DNA of 60,891 nt from Roseicyclus persicicus (GTDB lineage Bacteria; Pseudomonadota; Alphaproteobacteria; Rhodobacterales; Rhodobacteraceae): NCBI RefSeq assembly GCF_012395815.1, contig NZ_JAAZQQ010000008.1, forward strand, positions 31,758-92,648, read 5' to 3'. This document shows positions 1 to 8,534 of the stretch, one piece after another. Positions within the stretch are counted from its first letter, which is position 1; each line of letters starts with the position of its first letter. A model generated the notes under the pieces. The model was not told the DNA's origin and did not search any database. It saw only the letters and a program-made list of their open reading frames with translations. The position numbers and the translations under genes were made by a program.

Positions 1-112
1 GCCCCTTACGTTCGGGGCGTGATGTGCCCAGGGTGCGCGCGATCAATCAAATCCGCTTGCTATCGTTAGTGTTGTTTTGTATCGCCGCACCATTATAGCT
101 GGAGTCGGCGTA

Positions 113-769
113 ATGAATCACAAGGTCCGGACCGCAGCAGCTGCTGCGGCCATCACAGTATCGAGCCTCGTCGGTTCGGTCGAGTCGGCGCAAGCCTACC
201 AGGTCGACTGCGCCATTCTGCTCTGTCTCGCGGGCGGCTGGCCGGCATCGGCACCCTGTGCCCATGCGCGCGCGGTCTTCATCCGCAGGATCACACCCTG
301 GCCGATCGAGCCACCCTTGCAGATCTGGCGTTGCCCGATGGGGGCGTCGTTCAACGCCCCTGCCCCGCTCTCGCCGATGGAACGCCTTTACGACATCGGC
401 GTCCGGGAGGCGCCTCAGGCCAGCGTACCGCAAGCTCCCCTGCCCCTGGTCCAAGTCCAGTCAGACGAGCAGGCCGACATCGATATTTCGGGCGACGCCT
501 TCGACTTCGTCCGCAGCATCCGTGTCTTTCACATCCAGTTCAGCCAACGCGAAAACCGGGATGGCGATTGCAACCGTTACGACAACACCCGCCTCGGTTC
601 GTATGGGGTGCAGGGTGACTATCGATGGACACGGTCGAGTGTTGCCCAGGTCCCGCCCGCATCACAGCTGCCCAACACCGGGCACTGTAACTGGGTCAGC
701 TACCGCTCGGTCTTCGTCGACTGGCGGGATCATGAAGGGAACTACGGCTTCGAAGAGGTCCGCTACTGA
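113..769 (+). CDS. Secreted cysteine-containing hypothetical protein
   Basis: The 218-residue product starts with a clear signal peptide: a basic start (MNHKVR), an alanine-rich hydrophobic stretch and a likely cleavage after SAQA. The mature part would be periplasmic. It has paired cysteines close to its N terminus (YQVDCAILLC, then ASAPC and WRCPM) and two further cysteines near the middle and end (GDCNR, GHCNW), so disulfides are plausible. I chose the ATG at 113 because GGAG lies at 101-104; an upstream in-frame start at 77 would bury the signal peptide. No enzymatic motif is recognised. Secreted small proteins of this kind are often linked to conjugation on such plasmids, but nothing here proves that. 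Confidence 0.6.
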   Translation: MNHKVRTAAAAAAITVSSLVGSVESAQAYQVDCAILLCLAGGWPASAPCAHARAVFIRRITPWPIEPPLQIWRCPMGASFNAPAPLSPMERLYDIGVREAPQASVPQAPLPLVQVQSDEQADIDISGDAFDFVRSIRVFHIQFSQRENRDGDCNRYDNTRLGSYGVQGDYRWTRSSVAQVPPASQLPNTGHCNWVSYRSVFVDWRDHEGNYGFEEVRY

Positions 770-1007
770 ACTTGCCCGGGCCTGCCGGAGGCAGGTCCGC
801 ACCCAATCATCTTGCACCTGTGACTGTGCACCGAACCCAATAAGGGAAACGACGCCAGACCGAAAAGCCTGACGCCGCACTAGAAGAACCCGTGAACAAG
901 GATCTTCTAGCGCACTGTCCGAACCGCCGCAACCAGCAAAGTTGTTTTGCTGGCAAGAATGTTGTTTGCTCTCGGCATGGGGTCGTCTCTCACAGGAGAC
1001 ACCGACC

Positions 1008-1850
1008 ATGGAACCCACGACCGGCCTGATCCTGAGGCGGATCACTCAGACAGATCTGTCCGTTTCCGCCCACAAGCTGGCGACCGTCATCCTCGACGCC
1101 ATAGCGTGGAAGGAGGGTTACAACGGACTGCCGCGGGGCACGGCCGCCTTCACCCTGGCCGACTTGGCATCCAAGATGGGCATCTCGCGCCAGTACCTGA
1201 CCGAGCTGCTGTCTGAACTCGAGGCGTCTGAGCTGGAGCTGAGACGCGACAAGCCCAACGGCAAATTCGCGCCCTGGCTCTTCCGCTTTACGGCCTTCGA
1301 TACTGAGGACGGCGATCAGGATGTTGCGTCAGGCACAGGCGACACATCACTATCTAGAGAAAGAAATAACAAAACTATTTTCTCGGGACAGATCACTATT
1401 TCTGAGGTATCAAACGTCTTCCAGACGTGTTGGGCGGAGTTGATCAAAGCTGCGAAGAGGGCCCTGCCCTGCTGGAACGTCGACACGCAGGTGATCTGGG
1501 ACCGATTCCTTGCCTTCAACCGAGCTCGCGGGAACGACAGGGTTCCCGCCGGCTATCTTCTCGGGTTCATGCGCCGATGGCGAACCTCACCCGGTTCGGA
1601 AAGCCGACCAACGGAAGCGCCAACTCCGCAACAGGCAGCTGACCCACGTGAGCGGGTGTTGCTCGCTCAGATCAAAGCCGCACCCAGCGGCAACCGGCAG
1701 TTTCACGCGTCAGATCTGTGTCGCATCATCGGACAAGCAGCCTACGACGCACGTGTCCTGGACGTCATCCGACAGTTCGGCTGTCCAAGATTCACCGCGA
1801 CGCTCGCCGTTCATGGGAAGGCCGTGATGGCCGGCGAGATTTCGCGATGA
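1008..1850 (+). CDS. Winged-helix DNA-binding protein, possibly replication-related
   Basis: A 280-residue protein with a predicted winged helix in its first 100 residues. The segment LADLASKMGISRQYLTELLS reads as a recognition helix-turn-helix, followed by a wing-like RRDKPNGKFAPWLFRF. The C-terminal half has no recognised motif. The ATG at 1008 has AGGAG at 994-998; an earlier in-frame codon at 942 lacks a good site. The phrase 'PNGKFA' after the helix resembles plasmid initiator wings, so an accessory replication or regulatory role is possible, but repABC lies 4 kb downstream and is the obvious replicon. Function is uncertain. Confidence 0.6.
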   Translation: MEPTTGLILRRITQTDLSVSAHKLATVILDAIAWKEGYNGLPRGTAAFTLADLASKMGISRQYLTELLSELEASELELRRDKPNGKFAPWLFRFTAFDTEDGDQDVASGTGDTSLSRERNNKTIFSGQITISEVSNVFQTCWAELIKAAKRALPCWNVDTQVIWDRFLAFNRARGNDRVPAGYLLGFMRRWRTSPGSESRPTEAPTPQQAADPRERVLLAQIKAAPSGNRQFHASDLCRIIGQAAYDARVLDVIRQFGCPRFTATLAVHGKAVMAGEISR

Positions 1851-2021
1851 CTTCGCGGTGCTCCTGCGACACCGCCTATACCGGCTCACGCCATAGACCA
1901 GAGAGGATTTCCTTCAGGTATCGAACGCATGGGCGTTGAGCGGATGGACATCGTGCGAATACCATCTCGCTATATTTTCGACCGAGTGGTCACGATCACA
2001 TTCATGCACCAGGAGAAGCCA

Positions 2022-2468
2022 TTGAACCTTCAACGCGCCATCGAAATCGCTGCAGAAGCCCATCGGGAACAAACCGACAAGGCCGGTGCGCCGTATCTAC
2101 TCCATCCACTCCGGGTGATGATCTCATTGGAGACCGAGGACGAACGGATCGTGGGCGTCCTGCAGGACGTCGTCGAGGACGGCCCCGGCTGGACATTCCA
2201 GCGCTTGGAAAAGGAAGGGTTCTCGCCGACTGTGCTCGACGCCTTGCGCCTCGTCACGAAGCGGCCCGAGGATGAAGGCGACAGCGAGGCTGTCTACGTG
2301 GCCTTCGTTCGGCGCGCCAAGGGCAACAAGATTGCGCGTCGGGTCAAGACTGCCGACATCCTCGACAACCTGAATGCGTCGCGACTAACGGCGCTGACCG
2401 AAAAGGACATGCGCCGCATGAACCGCTACCTCGCTGCTCTGCGGGAGCTGCGGGATGCAGACGCCTGA
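2022..2468 (+). CDS. RelA/SpoT-like HD-domain protein with altered HD dyad
   Basis: This 148-residue protein matches single-domain (p)ppGpp hydrolase-like HD proteins. It opens NLQRAIEIAAEAH, has the KAGAPYLLHPLRVM segment (H28) and the late VKTADILDN segment (D112). The central metal-binding motif normally reads LHDVVED, but here it is LQDVVED: the HD histidine is Gln48 (codon CAG). If the dyad is needed, hydrolysis would be lost or changed. I place the start at the TTG at 2022 because AGGAG lies at 2011-2015 and family members begin at this point; an ATG at 1929 would add 31 residues without family similarity. It could act as a degenerate alarmone binder. Confidence 0.72.
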   Translation: MNLQRAIEIAAEAHREQTDKAGAPYLLHPLRVMISLETEDERIVGVLQDVVEDGPGWTFQRLEKEGFSPTVLDALRLVTKRPEDEGDSEAVYVAFVRRAKGNKIARRVKTADILDNLNASRLTALTEKDMRRMNRYLAALRELRDADA

Positions 2469-2486
2469 CAGGCACGTATCCGGGTG

Positions 2487-3722
2487 TCATCGGCGCGCGG
2501 CCAGCACGTCGTAGATATCCTCAGCCGACAGCCCATCATTTCGATCAGAGGTCGACCTTGCCTCTGTCGCGCGCGTCTCGACGATCCGCCACATGCGATA
2601 GCGCCCCTGCCCCGTGACCTCCCGGATCAGGCCCCGCTCCTCCATCCAGTCGATGTTGCGCTGAACCGTTGCCCGATGCGCGCCGGTCAGTTTCTCGGCC
2701 ATCTGTACTGAGACCAGCGGCCAGCTTGTGAAGAGATCCCGCAGCATCGGCGGCGTCTTGCCTGACAGCGGCGCCATTACGCGCTCCGCATTCGCCGCCC
2801 AAGCCTCGATCTGCTCCAGCCTGCGCAGAGCAGCGAAGGTGGCACCTTCCATTGCGTTCAGCCAGCGCGCCAATCGGGTGGGCGGATCACCGCTCGCGCG
2901 GAAGCCCCCTCCCCCGCCCATGGCAATGGGGGCGAAGATCGCGCCGGGCGCGATCCCCGACGGCGCGAGATCGGCGATCGCGACACGCGCAGCCGTCACT
3001 GCGGCCTCCAGCGGGTCATCGACCGGTGAAAGCTCCGCGACGTGCCAGAGATGAAAACCCATGCAGGCCCGCGCTACGGGGTGAAGGTCTTCGGCCTGAT
3101 CCATCATCGCGAGCCATCCGGCGGCCCGGTCATCGAAGGCTTCCCGCTCTGCCATCTCGACCATGCGCAAGGGAGCCTTAGCCTCGTCGAGACGCTCCCC
3201 CTGCCCCGAACGGGCACGCCGACCAAGGAAGGTTTCGAGGTCGCCCACACCTGACCGACGCGCCAACGGCGCGGGTCCGCCGGTCAGCCGCCGCACGGTC
3301 CAGCCGATCCGGTACAGCGCCTGCGCATCATCCGTTACGGTCGAAACCCGCAGCGCCATGTAAAGCGAAAGCCGGTCAAGGCCGATCCGGTCTTGCGTGA
3401 GCCAGCTGAGATCCGCGGCTTCGATCAGGGCGAGCCGTTGCCGCCAGCCAGCCGGGCCGCGGCGCAGGCGTTCACCGAGGATCCCCAGGCGCGCAGCAAC
3501 ACGGGCGAGCTGCGCCGCCTGCCCTGCCTCGGCCGCGCGCCAGGCATCGACAACATCGGATTCCTTCGGCTCAGGTGCAGGTCCGGGAGGCAGGTAATCC
3601 GGTTCGACCTCCATCGGCCCTGGCAGGAACCAGAGGTCAGCGTCTTCCCGGTCCTCGGACGCCTCCAAGTCTTCGAGAGGCACCCCGCCGTCGTCCATGT
3701 ATGTTTGGCGCAATCGGTTCAT
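2487..3722 (-). CDS. DUF1612-type helix-turn-helix protein
   Basis: A 411-residue protein of the plasmid-associated DUF1612/HTH family. The middle part contains a long conserved helical domain (about residues 80-300, including LARWLNAMEGATFAALRRLEQ). The C-terminal part carries a winged HTH (WPLVSVQMAEKLTGAHRATVQRNIDWMEERGLI) followed by GRYRMWRI. The role of the family is not established; the DNA-binding end suggests regulation. The gene is divergent from the recombinase at 3961 and has a near-perfect inverted repeat immediately upstream of its start codon, suggesting autoregulation. Confidence 0.75.
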   Translation of the reverse strand: MNRLRQTYMDDGGVPLEDLEASEDREDADLWFLPGPMEVEPDYLPPGPAPEPKESDVVDAWRAAEAGQAAQLARVAARLGILGERLRRGPAGWRQRLALIEAADLSWLTQDRIGLDRLSLYMALRVSTVTDDAQALYRIGWTVRRLTGGPAPLARRSGVGDLETFLGRRARSGQGERLDEAKAPLRMVEMAEREAFDDRAAGWLAMMDQAEDLHPVARACMGFHLWHVAELSPVDDPLEAAVTAARVAIADLAPSGIAPGAIFAPIAMGGGGGFRASGDPPTRLARWLNAMEGATFAALRRLEQIEAWAANAERVMAPLSGKTPPMLRDLFTSWPLVSVQMAEKLTGAHRATVQRNIDWMEERGLIREVTGQGRYRMWRIVETRATEARSTSDRNDGLSAEDIYDVLAARR

Positions 3723-3750
3723 GCGCGCATTATACGGACATTATGCGCGC
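3723..3750. promoter_or_regulatory. Inverted repeat at the DUF1612 start, candidate operator
   Basis: GCGCGCAT at 3723-3730 is mirrored by ATGCGCGC at 3743-3750. The repeat extends to 11-base arms with one mismatch around ACGGAC. It abuts the start codon of the minus-strand gene ending at 3722, where a repressor would block its transcription or translation initiation. The encoded HTH protein itself is the likely ligand; this is inference. Confidence 0.45.
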
Positions 3751-3960
3751 TTGACGATGAAGTTTAAGGGGTGGCTTTCTCATCTACTATAGAGGCGCCC
3801 GAGGATCCTGTCTTCTTGATCGCGCTGGAGCACCTCTCGTGGGCTTAGGCCCATAAATACAAGGCTTCCCGAACTAAGCGCGCCGAGAGACACACCCCTT
3901 GCGCGCGTTCACAAACGGTCGTTTATTGGCGATACCGAAAACTGAAAAAAGCGTTTTTTG

Positions 3961-4845
3961 ATGCCCCTGATAGGTTACGCTAGGGTCTCGACCGAGGATC
4001 AGACCCCCCTGCCCCAGTCGCAGGCCCTGAAATCCGCGGGCTGCGTCGAGATCCACGAGGAGCAGGCCTCTGGCGGCAACCGCGCACGGCCCGTGCTGGC
4101 CCGCGTGCTCGAGCGGATTGGTAAGGGCGATACGCTGGTCGTGGTGCGCATCGACCGGTTGGCGCGGTCCCTCTCGCATCTGCTGGAGGTGATCGAGCGG
4201 CTGGAGGCGAAAGGTGCCTTCTTCCGCTCTCTGACCGATCCGATCGACACGTCCTCGCCGCAGGGCAAGTTCACCCTGCAAGTTCTCGGCGCCGCGGCCG
4301 AGTTCGAGCGCGCCCTGATCCGCGAACGCACCAAGGCGGGGCTGGCCTCGGCGCGCAGCAAGGGCCGGATCGGCGGCAACCCGGGCTTGCGCGCCCGCGA
4401 TCCCGCGGCGTTGCGCAAGGTGCGGCTGGCGCGGCAGGACGGCTACATGGAGCGGCTGAACGAGACGGCGCAGGACTGGGTTCCGCATGTGCGCCGCCTG
4501 CGGCCCGACATGGCCTGGGAGGACGTGCTGCGTATCGTCAACGGCCCCCTGCCCCGCGAGCGCCAGTGGACGCAAAGCCGATTGCTCCGCGCTGTGAACG
4601 CGTATGTGCGGGATGGGTTCTTGGACGAAACCGTGTTGGGCCGTGCCGGTCGCCGCGATACCGACGACCGCTTGCCGGCCATCGTTGCCGGCATCAAGGG
4701 CGCGAACCCGGAGATTACGCTGCAAGAAATCTGCAACAGGCTCGAGAAAATGCGGGAGCGGACGCCGCGTGGGCGGACCAGCTGGCAGCCGTCATCCGTG
4801 AAGATGCAGTTGGAACGGGCTGAGAGGCTGGGGTTGCTTGATTGA
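3961..4845 (+). CDS. Serine recombinase (resolvase/invertase family)
   Basis: A 294-residue serine recombinase. The catalytic serine lies in IGYARVSTEDQ (Ser9), and the conserved basic segment VVVRIDRLARS and the GKFTLQVLGAAAEFERALIRERTKAGL dimerisation helix follow. The C-terminal extension (QEICNRLEKMRERTPRGR) likely includes DNA-binding helices and makes the protein longer than Tn3-type resolvases. The ATG at 3961 has no Shine-Dalgarno sequence; instead AAAAAA (3945-3950) and TTTTTT (3954-3959) flank GCG just upstream. No transposase gene accompanies it, so plasmid multimer resolution is the likeliest role. A res site could lie in 3840-3960, where short inverted repeats such as AAACGGTCGTTT occur. 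Confidence 0.88.
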   Translation: MPLIGYARVSTEDQTPLPQSQALKSAGCVEIHEEQASGGNRARPVLARVLERIGKGDTLVVVRIDRLARSLSHLLEVIERLEAKGAFFRSLTDPIDTSSPQGKFTLQVLGAAAEFERALIRERTKAGLASARSKGRIGGNPGLRARDPAALRKVRLARQDGYMERLNETAQDWVPHVRRLRPDMAWEDVLRIVNGPLPRERQWTQSRLLRAVNAYVRDGFLDETVLGRAGRRDTDDRLPAIVAGIKGANPEITLQEICNRLEKMRERTPRGRTSWQPSSVKMQLERAERLGLLD

Positions 4846-4933
4846 AGTTGCGGGAATCGACCGTGCGATTCTGAAGATCGTCGCTACGTAGGCGTCCACA
4901 ATACATGTTGTGGCCACGACATCACGGGCCACG

Positions 4934-5070
4934 AACTGTTGAAGTGACCTACGAACGAGGTCGCCCAAAGCATTGATACTTAACAGCTTTATCTCGTCAG
5001 AAATAGGCCGCCTCAACGCCCCTAGGCCGTTCAACAGTTCGGGCTGGATTTAATCTCCAAAACTGTTAAG
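4934..5070. promoter_or_regulatory. Four AACTGTT-type sites upstream of repA
   Basis: The AT-richer gap before repA contains AACTGTTGAA (4934-4943), CTTAACAG (4979-4986), TTCAACAGTT (5030-5039) and AACTGTTAAG (5061-5070). The first and third are exact reverse complements, as are the eight core bases of the second and fourth. The common core AAC(A/T)GTT is itself palindromic in three of the four. The last copy lies about 30 bases before the repA start. Such spacing suggests operators for RepA/RepB autoregulation. Confidence 0.5.
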
Positions 5071-5102
5071 GTCTACAAAACAATAAAGACTTGAGGGCAG
5101 TG

Positions 5103-6284
5103 ATGAGCGGGATACGAGCCTCTCAAAGATTCGATGTCATGTCCAAGCGGCTTGGTAGTCGCTTGCGAGAACATGCTCAGGAGACTTTTCCACCGGATGC
5201 CCAGAAGGGCCTCCGCCGCTTCGCGATGCGGGAAGCGGCCGATCTCCTACGGCTCAACCAGAACACCTTCCGCCACCATGTGTCAAACCTCGACGGCTTT
5301 CCCGAAGGTATACTCGAGGGTGGCAACCGCCGCAGTTTCTCTGCCGAGGAAATGGTCGAGGCCCAACGCGTCCTTCTTGAGACGGGCAGGATCAAGCCCG
5401 ATGAGCACCCTCACAGAAGAGCCGGCGAACCATGCCAGGTCGTGACAATCTTCAACCTGAAGGGCGGATCTGCAAAAACGTCGACCGTAGCTCATGTTGG
5501 TCAGCTACTGGGCCTTCGCGGCTATCGGGTCCTGCTTATCGACCTCGACAGCCAGGCAAGTCTGACAAACCTGTTTGGGGTGACTCCTGAACTCGATCCG
5601 GACATGCCGACCTCCTACGATCTGATCCGGTCGGAAGGTCCCCTGCCCGCCTCCGAAATCATTCGCAAAACGAACTTCCCGACGGTCGACCTTATCCCCG
5701 CCTCCATGGACATCATGGAGTACGAGTTTGAGGTCGCTTTGAGCTTCAGGCACGGAGCCACCACGTTCCACAGCCGGATCCGCGAAGCACTTGAGCCTGT
5801 CCTAGACAGATATGACGTGGTGATCTTCGACACCCCGCCGCAGCTGAACTTCTCGGTGATCTCTGCCCTCTTTGCTTCCACCGGGGTCCTGATCCCGCTC
5901 AACGCGTCCATGCTTGATGTCATGTCCCTAGCAAGCTTCCTCGGTATGGCAAGCAACCTGATGGGCGTCGTCGAGGCGCACGCTCCCGAACACGGTCTAA
6001 ACTTCGTGCGGGTGCTGATCACCCGCTACGAGAATACCGATGGTCCACAGGTCCAAATCTCGTCTCTGCTTCGGACGGTCCTTGGCGATGCGGTCCTCCC
6101 AGCCGAGTTCCTGAAGTCGACAGCGGTAGGTGATGCCGCCAATACGCAGCAGAGCATCTTTGAGGTCGAACCTCGCGACGTGAACCGCAGAACATACGAG
6201 CGTGCGATCGAGTCCGTTTCACGCGTGACCGACGAAGTCGAACGCGAAATCCTAAAGGCATGGGGGCGTAGCCATGGCGCGTAA
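5103..6284 (+). CDS. repA: Plasmid partition ATPase RepA (ParA family)
   Basis: A 393-residue ParA-type ATPase that drives plasmid segregation and represses its own operon. Residues 35-95 form the N-terminal DNA-binding region seen in RepA proteins (RRFAMREAADLLRLNQNTFR, then GGNRRSF). The deviant Walker A motif is NLKGGSAKTSTV (K120, K125); DLDSQASLTNLFG and VVIFDTPPQLNF follow as the A' and Walker B regions. I prefer the ATG at 5103 over the TTG at 5091. It overlaps repB by 11 bases, so the two are translationally coupled. With repB and repC it forms a repABC operon. Confidence 0.92.
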   Translation: MSGIRASQRFDVMSKRLGSRLREHAQETFPPDAQKGLRRFAMREAADLLRLNQNTFRHHVSNLDGFPEGILEGGNRRSFSAEEMVEAQRVLLETGRIKPDEHPHRRAGEPCQVVTIFNLKGGSAKTSTVAHVGQLLGLRGYRVLLIDLDSQASLTNLFGVTPELDPDMPTSYDLIRSEGPLPASEIIRKTNFPTVDLIPASMDIMEYEFEVALSFRHGATTFHSRIREALEPVLDRYDVVIFDTPPQLNFSVISALFASTGVLIPLNASMLDVMSLASFLGMASNLMGVVEAHAPEHGLNFVRVLITRYENTDGPQVQISSLLRTVLGDAVLPAEFLKSTAVGDAANTQQSIFEVEPRDVNRRTYERAIESVSRVTDEVEREILKAWGRSHGA

Positions 6285-7203
6285 GGTCTTCGGAGATTCC
6301 CTCAAGAACGCGATGGGCAATGCCGCGACCGCAGAAGAGGACGTGGATCTTGATCTCAAACGTACGAGCCCGACAGTCGCTCGTGCGCAAGCATCCGTGC
6401 TCGAGGAAGACAAACACGCCACGCGCCTGATCGACCCGAGCACCGTGCGGATGTCCGCGGTCATGGACCGTATCGATCCGAGCGATGGCCTCGAGGAACT
6501 TGTGTCCTCGATCCGGGAGCATGGGCAAAAGGTTCCCATTCTCGTCCGCCGAACCCAAGATGGCGCACTTGAGATCGTCTATGGGCGCCGCAGGCTTCTC
6601 GCCTGTCGTGAACTTGGTCAGAAGGTGCGCGCCACGGTCATGGAAATGACCGAAGAGGAAGCACTGATCGCCCAGGGCGTGGAGAACAATGCCCGCCAAG
6701 ACCCCTCGTTTATCGAGAGGGCTTTGTTCGTCGCCGGCATCATTCGAGAACTTGGGAAAACAGACGAGACGCGCAAGAACGCCCAGACCATCGCCTATCG
6801 GGCACTCCAGATCGATGAGTCTCTCGTCTCTCGGATGAACCGTATCGCGACGGGCATTCCGATGGAGCTGATCCAGGCCATCGGACCAGCACATGGCGTT
6901 GGTCGGCGGGTCTGGGAGAAGCTTTTCAGGCTGTGCGAGAAGGACGTCTCGAGAGCCAAGGAAGTCGCCCGCGAAATCCCCCGTAGCTTGCCTGGCCCAG
7001 AGCGGCTTGACGCAGCGGTTACGCTGCTCACGGCCACCAAGACAACTCCGCCCAAGGCTGAGCCAGGTGAGCGCGTGAAGATCGGCCGCAAAGGCAATCG
7101 CATCACTATCGATGTGGACGCTGATCTTGCCCCACGCGTCGAAGAGGCCGTCCGAAAGCTGATCGGAGAGCTTCTTGACCGCGGTCAAGACGGCCCAAAG
7201 TGA
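6274..7203 (+). CDS. repB: Plasmid partition protein RepB (ParB family)
   Basis: A 309-residue ParB-family centromere-binding protein. It has the ParB N-terminal domain (LEELVSSIREHGQKVPILVRR, then YGRRRLLACRELG), the ENNARQDPSFIERA box, and a central HTH region around AYRALQIDESLVSRMNRIA. The start overlaps the end of repA. RepB of repABC plasmids binds 16-base parS palindromes. Three such palindromes occur nearby, and the first lies inside the last codons of this gene (7173-7190). Confidence 0.92.
   Translation: MARKVFGDSLKNAMGNAATAEEDVDLDLKRTSPTVARAQASVLEEDKHATRLIDPSTVRMSAVMDRIDPSDGLEELVSSIREHGQKVPILVRRTQDGALEIVYGRRRLLACRELGQKVRATVMEMTEEEALIAQGVENNARQDPSFIERALFVAGIIRELGKTDETRKNAQTIAYRALQIDESLVSRMNRIATGIPMELIQAIGPAHGVGRRVWEKLFRLCEKDVSRAKEVAREIPRSLPGPERLDAAVTLLTATKTTPPKAEPGERVKIGRKGNRITIDVDADLAPRVEEAVRKLIGELLDRGQDGPK
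7173..7190. promoter_or_regulatory. parS-like palindrome 1 (within repB 3' end)
   Basis: A perfect 18-base palindrome, TCTTGACCGCGGTCAAGA, overlapping the last codons of repB. Its 16-base core CTTGACCGCGGTCAAG fits the repABC centromere frame of TT-N4-GC-N4-AA. It therefore doubles as coding sequence and a probable RepB-binding site. Confidence 0.7.
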
Positions 7204-7211
7204 CGACCCCG

Positions 7212-7233
7212 TGTCTTGACCGCGGTCAAGACA
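7212..7233. promoter_or_regulatory. parS-like palindrome 2 (repB-repC gap)
   Basis: A perfect 22-base palindrome containing GTCTTGACCGCGGTCAAGAC at 7213-7232. It starts 9 bases after the repB stop and lies 41 bases from palindrome 1, about four helical turns, so bound RepB dimers could sit on the same DNA face. Confidence 0.75.
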
Positions 7234-7244
7234 TCAAGAGCAAC

Positions 7245-7395
7245 GAGCAGAAAACGAAAGGAGGAACGGCTAGAAAAGGAAAGACCCCCCGAAAGCGGTG
7301 CTTCCGAAGGGCCTCAATCAGTCTCGACACCTGATTGATACCCCCAAAACGAATCGAGTTCAACACCGCTCGCGGTGAACGGGGAAGCTTTTTCT
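7245..7395 (-). ncRNA. Candidate repABC counter-transcribed RNA / repC leader
   Basis: The repB-repC gap of repABC plasmids normally encodes an antisense RNA that limits repC expression. Here the gap holds two stem-loops: AATCAG (7316-7321) pairs with CTGATT about 10 bases later, and CACCGC-TC-GCGGTG (around 7363-7376) lies just before the repC ribosome-binding region. Read on the minus strand these fit an antisense RNA body and terminator. Exact ends, promoter and strand are inferred from the family layout. Confidence 0.4.
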
Positions 7396-7406
7396 TCCGA
7401 AACACC

Positions 7407-8519
7407 ATGAGACATGTCACTCAAGCACGAACCGCCTTGGCGGAACAACCAGCTATTGCCTGCCCTAACCCCTACGAGCTTCTGGGGCCGGTGCGGGTTC
7501 TTCGGAAAGACCTGAACCTGACGAGCAACGACGTCACCGTGCTGACAGCGCTCATCAGCTTTATTCCGCGCGATCAGAGCCCAAACTCTGGTGAAACACA
7601 GTGCAAGCTGACCGTTGTGTTCCCTTCCAACGCCTCCTTATCAGAGCGCGCAAACGGCATCGATGAAAGAACGCTTCGCCGCTGCCTGGGGCGCCTTGAG
7701 GCTGCGGGACTCATCCAGCGAAAGAGTTCAGCGAACGGGAAACGCTTCCCTCTCCGCTACGGTGGGATCATCAGGGATGCGTTTGGGATCGACTTGGGTC
7801 CGCTAATGCAGAGCCACGACGCTCTTGCGGCCAGAGCATCGAAGGTCATGGAAGAGCGTGAACGCCTGCGCTCCCTCAAGGCAGAAGCCCTGGCGCTGCG
7901 CGCGTCCCTCCTACAGGACGAACAACTCCATGACGCACGGCGGGCTTCACTTGAAACGATCCGAAACCTGCTTCGTCGAGCAACCCTGACTGCCGACACA
8001 GTCTTGCAAATCATCGCTGGTCTCCGCGAGCTCGGAGCCAACGCCAAGCCGAGCTACGGAGAGTGCCACGATTCAAACACCCGTGCGGACCGAGAGCAAT
8101 CGCAAGACCAAACCCTCGGCCGTGAGTGCGCGAGCGAAATGTCCGCCAAGAACGGACAAAATGACCGGCAGATAGAGTCTGTAAAAAAAGAACATATAAA
8201 GAAAGAAACGCAGGTGAGGCAGACCAACGCTTTCCAAAGCGTTGGGGCAGCGACCATGAACCGGGACCCTGCAAAAATGGCGTGGACGGACTTTTCACAT
8301 GTCGCGGACTTCTTCCCAGACCCGCCGCGAACAAGCGAAGCCCTCAACCGCGTTCTCTTCGACATCGGTCGATTGCTTAGAATACGCCAAGAAAAACTGA
8401 TGCGTGGTCTTCAGAAAGCTGGGGCTGGACGGCTTTTGCTGATCTTGGACTACCTGTTGGGAAAAGGCGAAGCGATCAGGCAGCCCGAGGCATACTTTGA
8501 AACGATCATGAAGGCATAG
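7407..8519 (+). CDS. repC: Plasmid replication initiator RepC
   Basis: A 370-residue RepC initiator of the repABC type. The N-terminal half carries the family landmarks: SNDVTVLTALISFIPRDQSP, VVFPSNASLSERANGIDERT, LRRCLGRLEAAGLIQRKSS, then NGKRFPLRY. This is the DNA-binding winged-helix region that recognises the origin, which in this family lies inside repC itself. A coiled segment (about residues 145-190) and a variable linker follow, then a conserved C-terminal domain ending at EAYFETIMKA. I prefer the ATG at 7407 (MRHVTQ) over an upstream in-frame codon at 7335. Flanked by parS-like palindromes on both sides. Confidence 0.92.
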   Translation: MRHVTQARTALAEQPAIACPNPYELLGPVRVLRKDLNLTSNDVTVLTALISFIPRDQSPNSGETQCKLTVVFPSNASLSERANGIDERTLRRCLGRLEAAGLIQRKSSANGKRFPLRYGGIIRDAFGIDLGPLMQSHDALAARASKVMEERERLRSLKAEALALRASLLQDEQLHDARRASLETIRNLLRRATLTADTVLQIIAGLRELGANAKPSYGECHDSNTRADREQSQDQTLGRECASEMSAKNGQNDRQIESVKKEHIKKETQVRQTNAFQSVGAATMNRDPAKMAWTDFSHVADFFPDPPRTSEALNRVLFDIGRLLRIRQEKLMRGLQKAGAGRLLLILDYLLGKGEAIRQPEAYFETIMKA

Positions 8520-8534
8520 AGCATCCAACTTGCA

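Noticed and set aside
3945-3959. AAAAAA-GCG-TTTTTT as an intrinsic terminator
   Set aside because: It has no GC stem and lies directly before the recombinase start codon, so it is more likely promoter or res-site DNA.
3961-4845. Recombinase as part of a Tn3-type transposon
   Set aside because: No transposase gene and no terminal inverted repeats of about 38 bases were seen nearby.
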